A stretch of DNA of 64,000 bases from Mercurialis annua (Eukaryota; Streptophyta; Magnoliopsida; Malpighiales; Euphorbiaceae). A model generated the notes under the pieces. It did no database searches, was not told the DNA's origin, and saw nothing but the letters and a program-made list of their open reading frames with translations. The stretch's first letter is position 1. Each line of letters begins with the position of its first letter. The position numbers were made by a program, and so were the translations under genes. This document shows positions 10,495 to 20,461 of this stretch, piece after piece. The stretch covers positions 55,909,651-55,973,650 of the forward strand of contig NC_065571.1 of the NCBI RefSeq assembly GCF_937616625.2, written 5' to 3'.

Positions 10495-10917
10495 TGATAA
10501 TTGTGAAATTATCAACGACTTCGAGTGACCGGATTTAAGCTCCATTCTTGAGTTCAAGTGACGTAGGTCCGCCTGAGATTAAGAACAAACAAGTCAGAAG
10601 AACGCCGGAGAGGGTCTCCGGACGTTCACTCCGACGAGCAAGTCAGTATTTGTCTTTAAAAGAGTATATTAAAAGTATTATGTGAAAGAGGTGGAAAGCT
10701 TACCCCCCTATTGATGTGTTGTCTTGGCTTATATAGACACATGTTTTGTTGGTTTCTTTGTAAACTAGCAATGTGGGATAGAAATAGCATTTCTATGTAT
10801 GTTTATATGGAGACTCATCTTGGTATTTATGCTTATCAATGCTAGGTAATCAGTGTTGCCCTTTAGTAAAATTGGTCTCTTAGGTGATTTGCGGTAATAC
10901 CATCTATATTGTTATCA
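10495..10917 (-). repeat. 3' LTR of array-carrying element
   Basis: TGATAATTG...GTTATCA, 423 bp. On the minus strand its latter half carries a CGTCGGAGTG ... CTCTCCGGC segment shared in pattern with the solo LTR at 22110-22732. Confidence 0.93.
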
Positions 10918-10931
10918 CAAGTCCCCCCCTC
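10918..10931 (-). promoter_or_regulatory. polypurine tract
   Basis: Minus strand reads GAGGGGGGGACTTG immediately before the 3' LTR. Confidence 0.8.
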
Positions 10932-10959
10932 GAGTATGTCGGATATTTATGTCCGAAGT

Positions 10960-13900
10960 ATATGGCTCAACTAGGAGATAAGCAACAGCTTAGGTAAATA
11001 ACTGTAAGTTCTATGGCTTAACTAGGCGATATGCAATAGCTCAGCTCAGCCATTAGCGATGACTTATGGAAATGTTCCTAAGCAAGTGCTCAGGTTGGCC
11101 ATAGGCGAGAGTTTATGGAAGTTTTCCTGAGCAAATGCTCAGCTCGGCCATAAGCGATGGCTTATGGGAGTTTTCCTGAGCAAGCGCTCAAGTCGGCCAT
11201 AAGCGATGGCATATGGGAATTTTCCTGAGCAAGCGCTCAGGTCGGCCATAAGAAAGAGCTTATGGAAGTTTTCCTGAGCAAGCGCTCAGGTCGGCCATAA
11301 GCGATGGCTTATGGAGGTTTTCCTGAGCAAGCGCTCTGTTCGGCCATAAGCGATGGCTTATGGAGGTTTTCCTGAGCAAGCGCTCTGGTCGGCCATAAGC
11401 GATGGCATATGGGAATTTTCCTGAGCAAGCGCTCAGGTCGGCCATAAGAAAGAGCTTATGGATGTTTTCCTGAGCAAGCGCTCTGGTCGGCCATAAGCGA
11501 TGGCATATGGAAGTTTTCCTGAGCAAGCGCTCAGGTCGGCCATAAGCGATGGCTTATGGGAATTTTTCCTGAGCAAGCGCTCAGGTCGGCCATAAGCGAT
11601 GGCTTATGGAGGTTTTCCTGAGCAAGCGCTCTGTTCGGCCATAAGCGATGGCTTATGGAGGTTTTGGAGGTTTTCCTGAGCAAGCGCTCAGGTCGGCCAT
11701 AAGCGATGGCTTATGGAGGTTTTCCTGAGCAAGCGCTCTGGTCGGCCATAAGCGATGGCTTATGGAAGTTTTCCTGAGAAAGCGCTCAGGTCGGCCATAA
11801 GCAATGGCATATGGGAATTTTTCCTGAGCAAGCGCTCAGGTCGGCCATAAGCGATGGCTTATAGAGGTTTTCCTGAGCAAGCGCTCTGGTCGGCCATAAG
11901 CGATGGCTTATGGAGCTTATGGAGGTTTTCCTGAGCAAGCGCTCAGGTCGGCCATAAGCGATGGCTTATGGAGGTTTTCCTGAGCAAGCGCTCTGTTCGG
12001 CCATAAGCGATGGCTTATGGAGGTTATGGAGGTTTTCCTGAGCAAGCGCTCAGGTCGGCCATAAGCGATGGCTTATGGAGGTTTTCCTGAGCAAGCGCTC
12101 TGGTCGGCCATAAGCGATGGCTTATGGAAGTTTTCCTGAGAAAGCGCTCAGGTCGGCCATAAGCAATGGCATATGGGAATTTTTCCTGAGCAAGCGCTCA
12201 GGTCGGCCATAAGCGATGGCTTATAGAGGTTTTCCTGAGCAAGCGCTCTGGTCGGCCATAAGCGATGGCTTATGGAGCTTATGGAGGTTTTCCTGAGCAA
12301 GCGCTCAGGTCGGCCATAAGCGATGGCTTATGGAGGTTTTCCTGAGCAAGCGCTCTGTTCGGCCATAAGCGATGGCTTATGGAGGTTATGGAGGTTTTCC
12401 TGAGCAAGCGCTCTGGTCGGCCATAAGCGATGGCTTATGGAGGTTTTCCTGAGCAAGCGCTCTGGTCGGCCATAAGCGATGGCTTATGGAGGTTAATTTG
12501 GTGAGCAATGGCTCAACTCGGCCATAAACTATGGCTTATGGAGATTTTGGTGAGCAATTGCTCATCTCGGCCATAAGCTATGGCTTATGGAAATTTTGGT
12601 GAGCAATTGCTCAACTCGGCCATAAGCTATGGCTTATGAAAATTTTGATGAGTAATGGCTCAACTCGGCCATAAGTAAGAGCTTATGGAAAGTTTGGTGA
12701 GCAATGGCTCATCTCGGCCATAAGCTATGGCTTATGGAAATTTTGGTGAGCAATGGCTCAACTCGGCCATAAGCTATGGCTTATGGAAATTTTGGTGAGC
12801 AATGGCTCAACTCGGCCATAAGCTATGGTTTATGGAAATTTTGGTGAGCAATGGCTCCTCTCGGCCATAAGCTATGGCTTATGGAAATTTTGTGAGCAAT
12901 TACTCATCTCGGCCATAAGCTATGGCTTATGGAAATTTGGTGAGCAATTGCTCAACTCGGCCATAAGTAAGAGCTTATGGAAATTTTGGTGAGCAATGAC
13001 TCAACTCGGCCATAAGCTATGGCTTATGGAAAGTTTGGTGAGCAATTGCTCAACTCGGCCATAAGCTATGGCTTATGGAAATTTTGTGAGCAATTACTCA
13101 TCTCGGCCATAAGCTATGGCTTATGGAAATTTGGTGAGCAATTGCTCAACTCGGCCATAAGTAAGAGATTATGGAAATTTTGGTGAGCAATGACCCAACT
13201 CGGCCATAAGCGATGGCTTATGGAAAGTTTGGTGAGCAATTGCTCAACTCGGCCATAAGCTATGGCTTATGGAAATTTTGGTGAGCAATGGCTCATCTCG
13301 GCCATAAGCTATGGCTTATGGAAATTTTGGTGAGCAATGGCTCATCTCGGCCATAAGCTATGGCTTATGGAAATTTTGGTGAGCAATGGCTCAACTCGGC
13401 CATAAGCTATGGCTTATGGAAATTTTGGTGAGCAATGGCTCAACTCGGCCATAAGCTATGGTTTATGGAAATTTTGGTGAGCAATGGCTCATCTCGGCCA
13501 TAAGCTATGGCTTATGGAAATTTTGTGAGCAATTACTCATCTCGGCCATAAGCTATGGCTTATGGAAATTTGGTGAGCAATTGCTCAACTCGGCCATAAG
13601 TAAGAGCTTATGGAAATTTTGGTGAGCAATGACTCAACTCGGCCATAAGCTATGGCTTATGGAAAGTTTGGTGAGCAATTGCTCAACTCGGCCATAAGTT
13701 ATGGCTTATGGAAATTTTGGTGAGCAATGACTCAACTCGGCCATAAGCTATGGCTTATGGAAATTTTGGTGAGCAATGACTCAACTCGGCCATAAGCTAT
13801 GGCTTATGGAAAGTTTGGTGAGCAATTGCTCAACTCGGCCATAAGCTATGGCTTATGGAAATTTTGGTGAGCAATGGCTCATCTCGGCCATAAGCTATGG

Positions 13901-14735
13901 CTTATGGAAATTTTGTGAGCAATTACTCATCTCGGCCATAAGCTATGGCTTATGGAAATTTTGGTGAGCAATTGCTCAACTCGGCCATAAGTAAGAGCTT
14001 ATGGAAATTTTGGTGAGCAATGACTCAACTCGGCCATAAGCTATGGCTTATGGAAAGTTTGGTGAGCAATTGCTCAACTCGGCCATAAGCTATGGCTTAT
14101 GGAAATTTTGGTGAGCAATGACTCAACTCGGCCATAAGCTATGGCTTATGGAAATTTTGGTGAGCAATGACTCAACTCGGCCATAAGCTATGGCTTATGG
14201 AAAGTTTGGTGAGCAATTGCTCAACTCGGCCATAAGCTATGGCTTATGGAAATTTTGGTGAGCAATGGCTCATCTCGGCCATAAGCTATGGCTTATGGAA
14301 ATTTTGTGAGCAATTACTCATCTCGGCCATAAGCTATGGCTTATGGAAATTTGGTGAGCAATTGCTCAACTCGGCCATAAGCTATGGCTTATGGAAATTT
14401 TGGTGAGCAATGGCTCAATTCGGCCATAAGCTATGGCTTATGGAAATTTTGGTGAGCAATGGCTTAAGTCGGCCATAAGCTATGGCTTTTGGAAATTTTG
14501 GTGAGCAATGGCTCAACTCGGCCATAAGCTATGGCTTATGGAAATTTTCTTGAGCAATGGCTCATCTCGGCCATAAGCTATGGCTTATGGAAATTTTGGT
14601 GAGCAATGACTCAACTCGGCCATAAGCTATGGCTTATGGAAATTTTGGTGAGCAATGGCTCATCTCGGTCATAAGCTATGGCTTATGGAAATTTTGGTGA
14701 GCAATTGCTCAGTTCTGCTCGGTTTATGCTCTGCT
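10960..14735. repeat. 49-bp tandem array, about 75 units, two subfamilies
   Basis: Head-to-tail units of 49 bp, each with TCGGCCATAAG. Subfamily A (about 11040-12495) has CCTGAGCAAGCGCTCAGG or a ..CTCTGG variant and GGAGGTTTT. Subfamily B (about 12495-14700) has GAGCAATTGCTC or TGAGCAATGGCTCA and GGAAATTTT. Every unit holds two inverted repeats, e.g. CCATAAGC-TATG-GCTTATGG and CCTGAGC-AAGC-GCTCAGG. Higher-order repeats are visible: 362 bp in A (the CCTGAGAAAGC variant at 11773 and 12135) and about 390 bp in B (the TTTTGTGAGC variant near 13524, 13914 and 14305). The first few units (10960-11100) are degenerate. 49 is not a multiple of three, and no long frame survives. A T run closes the array near 14741. 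Confidence 0.96.
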
Positions 14736-14984
14736 CGTTTTTTTTTTTTTTTTTTTTTTAAGTAATAGCTTATGCTCGGTTTTTTCATTTGAAAAATATT
14801 TACACTGGGAGAGCATAAAAGGTCATGGTTTATCTCGGCCAAATATGAGAGACAATAGCCAGACTCACAAAGCATGAAAGGCTATGGCCTATTTCTGATT
14901 TTTTGGAAGGGATTTGTCAAACTACTTCTTCTATCTTCGTCGAACAATTGCCTTCAAGGATGAAATAATGAATAGAGATGGTGT

Positions 14985-15002
14985 TTCCCACAGACGGCGC
15001 CA
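14985..15002 (-). promoter_or_regulatory. primer-binding site of array-carrying element
   Basis: Minus strand TGGCGCCGTCTGTGGGAA, two bases from the 5' LTR; identical over 16 bases to the site at 7745-7760. Confidence 0.88.
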
Positions 15003-15004
15003 AG

Positions 15005-15427
15005 TGATAATTGTGAAATTATCAACGACTTCGAGTGACCGGATTTAAGCTCCATTCTTGAGTTCAAGTGACGTAGGTCCGCCTGAGATTAAGAACAAAC
15101 AAGTCAGAAGAACGCCGGAGAGGGTCTCCGGACGTTCACTCCGACGAGCAAGTCAGTATTTGTCTTTAAAAGAGTATATTAAAAGTATTATGTGAAAGAG
15201 GTGGAAAGCTTACCCCCCTATTGATGTGTTGTCTTGGCTTATATAGACACATGTTTTGTTGGTTTCTTTGTAAACTAGCAATGTGGGATAGAAATAGCAT
15301 TTCTATGTATGTTTATATGGAGACTCATCTTGGTATTTATGCTTATCAATGCTAGGTAATCAGTGTTGCCCTTTAGTAAAATTGGTCTCTTAGGTGATTT
15401 GCGGTAATACCATCTATATTGTTATCA
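15005..15427 (-). repeat. 5' LTR of array-carrying element
   Basis: 423 bp, no difference from 10495-10917 seen. On the minus strand it starts TGATAACAATATAG and ends TTTCACAATTATCA. Confidence 0.93.
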
Positions 15428-15432
15428 ATAAA

Positions 15433-18400
15433 CAATCAATTACGAAATACACAATTAGAGCTTTGATAAAAAAATGCAATTACACTATATATAAAATATA
15501 CATAAAGTATATACGAAAATATTGTGATCATTAAAAATGAAAATTAGTACACATAGCAATTAGTACATTTAACTACCAATATGCATATAGAATATTAGGG
15601 ATGTATAATTTATTTATAACCCAGCCAAACTAAAAAGACAAACCCAACCCAAATTGAATGTGTAGTTTAAAAATAAGGGCTTTGTACATAAATATTTGAT
15701 TTGGGCTTAGTCTTTTCAAAAACACTCTCCTATTAAAAAGTTAGCACATTTACACCTTTTTAGATTGAAAGATAGCAATCATACTTTCTCTCTAAATAAC
15801 AAAATCACAGGTTAAACAAACTCAATAAAAATTCAATACCGTCCCGACCACCGTTTAACAAAAACACCATTATTCAACAAATCACTGTCACTTCCCACCA
15901 CCCTTTACAGAGCTCAAATAAATTTAATACCGTTCCAAATTTTCTTTCTCCTATTGTCATCTTAAAGCTCAGTTTCAGCCAGTTTTTGTCTTACCGAGCT
16001 TTTCTCCGATTCCGATCGTTGTTGGGTGTTTTTTATTTTTTTGGTTTTTACTCAATGTAACTTCTGTTTAATATTGTTAATCTTTTAAGATTAGTAGAAA
16101 TTGAAATTGAATTTTAAATTAATCTACTGCTATATTTTGTAATTTTTCAATAGATGAAAAATATGGGTGAGTTTAGAGCCAATAACAATCTAACCTTGTT
16201 GTATGAAATTAATGCTTGTTTCATTTTTAATGTATTGGTAATAATAGCGATTGCAAGTTTGTTAATTGATCTAAAGAATTTACCAACTGGAATGAAGATT
16301 TGTATATATGATGAATGTAATTATTTTTTTATAATGCATGTCACATGTTTGATAAAATGCTTAAGAGATTATTTTAAAATTATTTTTCATTTGTGATTTA
16401 TATGATTTATTTGTCGAGAGTTTCTTATTGATTTGAAAAACGGATATCCGCTAATTTCTGTAGTTTGTTTCAATAACTATATACACAACAATGATATAAT
16501 TATTTTAATAAAAAATAATGCATTATATGAATATAAAATAAAATAAAATATGATAAGTAGTAGGTGAATGATATTATACAATATTTTAGCATCAAAGCGT
16601 GTTTTACTTACAGTCACCAAAAATTATGATGCTCAGTTACTAATTTTTGTCGGTTCTGGTGTCTTCTTACTGCATTCATTTGCAGTTGCAGTTGTTTAAC
16701 ATATTAATTTTTGTCTGATTTGAGTAGCTTTTGAATAGTTTTTGAGTAGCTCATTGGTAGATTTTAACATCAAACATAATCGATCACTGATCGTAGTGTC
16801 AAAAATCAAATAGATTATTTACGTACAGTATATTATTAAATTTTTAAAAGGTGACATATTTGCTTATTAATTTTATTTAGATTTAATTTTTAGTTGTTTT
16901 TTAGTTGTTTATCGGTTGCTCTTCAGTTGCTTTTCCGATACTTACTGGTTTCTTTTGATTATTGCTCATTAATTATTTTTATCGGTTGCTTTTTAGTTTC
17001 TCTTATTGTTTGTTTCGTTTGATTTTCATTTTGATTACTATTTGATTGCATTTTATTTATTTTATTAGTTGTTGATCTAGTTTTTGCAGCATACAAATAT
17101 AATCAAATATTTTTAACAATGTTATTTATATTATGTTAAAAATCAATGTCATAAATAATTATCTTACAAAAAAATTAGACATTTATAAGGGACAAACCGT
17201 AAGTATGGTCATGATTGTAAGCACGATCATGATTAAAATATGAAATTTCTTCAACATGGAAATAATATAAGATAAATTTTTGGGTAACTAAAAAATACAA
17301 CGAGCAGAAGATTTAATAATAAAAAGAAAGTTCCTGCATATATGATGGTAGAATCGACATCTTGGATTGATAAGAATGAAAATTAATATTAAAATGAATC
17401 AAAGAATTTTGAATTTAAATTCAAGTCAGCTAATTAAAAATATAAACATTTTATTTTCTTTTGCATGTGTTAAAGTTTTGCATAGAATAAATAATAAATG
17501 AGAAATAACAAAGAAAAGAAAAGAGAATAGGAGCAATAAAAAAGACAAATTGTTATAACAAATTCATAAAACAAGAGAGAATATAGCATCATTGATGGAA
17601 TTGGAAAAGAGTGTATATCTGCAAACAAAAATTAAAAAAGAGCGCACGCTTGTCCAAGTAAAAGCCAAAGGAGTATTCTTGTAAGCAAATGTGAAAAAAA
17701 AGTATACCATGTAATTACCTCTAGAAATAAACCACTGGGTTATCTGTTTCATATAACCCAAACAAAAAATAGCTCAGTTTATTATGGTTTACCTATTAGA
17801 TTTGTGCATCATGAATTATGTTGTCCCTACCCCAATAATTCATAATACACAAATCGAGGGGTTTGTACTTTTAAAATAATTTTTTTTAACTGTTTGGAAG
17901 AACCACATCACCTCTTTTTCTTTCAAATTCAAATGGATAAATTATAAATCAGTTTTTAATATGTTTTTTTGTTATCAAACCAAGTATACTTTTAATATTT
18001 ATTTTATGATTATTATTGTTACACTTATTACCTATTTTAATTTGTAATTCTCTGTATTTATTGTTTATTTTAGTATTTAGTATTTATTATTTATTTTAAT
18101 TTTTAATTTGCTATGATTTCCGCTTGAAGTACATAATAAATCCTATTTAATAACCTTTTTCAAAAACAAAAAATATAGCATTTTAAATATTTGTTTAATC
18201 GTTTTGACATGTTTTCATAAAGTTTAGGTTCATTTTAATCTAAAAATCACGAATTCCGTCTTACTTTTATTTTATATGTAATTTATTAAAAACTAAATTC
18301 AGATAAAATTTAAAAAAATTCACTTTTAAAATAAAAAATTGCACAATGGTCATAACATGAAGTTTTATTAATTGGTCACATTAATTTTATTTTATTATTA

Positions 18401-19275
18401 TTTTTTATTTTAATTATAGATGACATTATGATCTTTAGTTTCTTATGAAAATGATCTTAAAGGTGCAAATCAATTAGAAAGAAAGCAATGTAATTTTTTT
18501 TTAGCTAATTGTAGCTTAGTCAGCGCATTATTAAGCAAGTACTTTTGGAAAAGGTCGAATGATAAACGCATAAACCCAACAAAAATCTGACGAGATAACC
18601 CAAACAACCCGTCTGGATTTCAAATGATCAATATATTATAACCTAAATCTATTGAACTGTAATCCAATTCAATTCGAATATTCAGTTTGGGCTGTTAAAA
18701 TCTCATAACACAGCCCAAACTGAATTTGATACCCCTATAAAACATACAGAAAGCATACTGAAACACTATGATCATTATTCAATAAGTATATATAACAAAG
18801 CAGTACATATCACGAATATACATAAAACATGCCAAAGGTATACAAAATTCACTATTTGAAAACATAAAAAAATAAATATAAGGTGTTGCAAAATCCAATA
18901 GTATATTTTTAATAAATATAATATATACATGTAAAGTATACTAAATATATTAAAAATAATAACAAAAATAACATGGAAAAGATGAAAATGACTAATGATT
19001 TAAAATTTTATTTCACAAATGATATGAAATTCTAGCATCTATTTTCATTATATTATAATTTTTACAATTAAAAAATTGTGAAATCTCACTTATCATTTCA
19101 TTTTTCATTGTACTGTATTATAATGGTTATTATTGTCATTTCTGAAGTATTAAAAAATACATTAAGTATAAAGATAATATACATATTCATCAATTACAGA
19201 AAACAACTGTAGCAATAAAAAAATAATAATAGCAGTAGAGAAAAATAACAATGAAAGCATAAAAGAAAAACAACA
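15433..19275. other. AT-rich intergenic sequence, no gene seen
   Basis: Frames up to 80 codons, none with a recognisable motif. It includes an inverted repeat at about 18683-18723 (CAGTTTGGGCTGT / ACAGCCCAAACTG) and scattered ATACATAAAATATAC-like motifs at 15480-15540 and 18770-18970. This is the continuation of the sequence left of the two Tat-type insertions. Confidence 0.55.
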
Positions 19276-20461
19276 TGAACAACTAGGGGTGTGCACGGTT
19301 CGGTTCGGTTCGGTTCGGTTTGGTGTGCACACCCCCAATACTAAATCGAACCATTCTTTAAAACCATAAACCAAATTTCACTTATTTGGTTAACGGTTAT
19401 TTCAGTTCGGTAAACCGAAATTTCGGTTCCATCTCGGTTTGGTTCGGTCGGTTAACCAACTTAATTAATTTACAAAAATTTAAAAAAAATGGAGGAAGAT
19501 AAAATACATATAGTTAGGAATGTTTACAATTTTAACACATTTAATAACAAAAAAATTACAGGCCACTATAATGCAGTATATGCATCAAAATACTGCATAA
19601 CAAATATAAATTTTAAAGGCCTAAGTTTTTTTACCCCAAAAAATAGCCTATCTTCTAAATTTACAAATTAATTACTAACTATCAATTTGATAAGGCTATA
19701 CAAAAAAACTGATTCAGGCATACAAAAATACTGCAGTGAATCAACAACTAATGTTCTTCAATATACAAAAATTCCTAAAAATGCCTCCACCAATCAGTTT
19801 GCAAAATAAGGTGTATCCTGCAAACACAGAATAGAAAACAGAAAGAGTAAAGACTAATAACAAGATACAGAAAGATAACAAAAAAACTTTGAGGCTCAGA
19901 CTTCATAGATTTAAGTCATAATTTACACTCAACTCTTTTAAAAGGCAACATTTAATGTCGCACAGTTAATGGTTAAGCATAGTTCAAAATTCAATGGTGG
20001 AAACTTCATCACAGCCTTAAACAGAATAATGATAGTTCAACACAAGATAGAATCAGAAACATAACATAATGAGTCCAATACACAAAGGTAAAGCAAGATC
20101 TCATCAATGTTAATTGCTTACAGGCTCAGATTGCATAGTATTTCAAGTATAACACTTAAAGTCATAAAAGGTGGCAACAATAAAAAAAATGTGCCTCAAC
20201 AGTTACAACTTTTTAGTATTCAAACTCATTGAAAGTGGAAGCATCATCATAGCCTATAAACAAATGACAGAGAAATCAAACACAAGCTCAACCAACTATA
20301 TCTCTTATACCAATCTATCATTATCACTAGACAGCAAAGCAATTTATTATAATAGCAACAGAAGCAGCAAAGGCTTCCACCAAGCAAAGAAAATAAGCAA
20401 GCAGATATCAAGTAAGCAAGCAAACATCAAGTAAAGAAAAGAAGGACTTCAAGAAGACAAA

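Larger units (their letters stand above)
10495..15427 (-). mobile_element. Tat-type LTR retrotransposon filled with a 49-bp tandem array
   Basis: Complete insertion in minus orientation: LTRs at 15005-15427 (5') and 10495-10917 (3'), both 423 bp and identical in a line-by-line reading; TSD ATAAA at 10490-10494 and 15428-15432. The primer-binding site (14985-15002) and polypurine tract (10918-10931) are both present, so the minimal signals for mobilisation in trans are there. The interior has no coding capacity. It is about 270 bp of leader plus about 3.75 kb of 49-bp repeats. Tat/Ogre elements are known for a hypervariable, tandem-repeat-bearing region before the 3' LTR that can seed satellite DNA. 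Here that region makes up nearly the whole interior. Confidence 0.93.

Noticed and set aside
11260..11526. 88-codon frame in the tandem array
   Set aside because: A by-product of repeats whose 49-bp period shifts the frame each unit; not maintained along the array.
10960..14735. Regular 49-bp repeats resembling a CRISPR array
   Set aside because: Units abut each other with no unique spacers, lie inside an LTR pair with a TSD, and the genome is eukaryotic.
16154..16396. 80-codon frame with hydrophobic stretches
   Set aside because: AT-rich random-type composition, no domain, no gene-like context; length expected by chance.
15590..18735. Possible old hAT element (TAGGGATGTATAA ... ATACCCCTATA)
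   Set aside because: Termini match poorly and no 8-bp target duplication is present.
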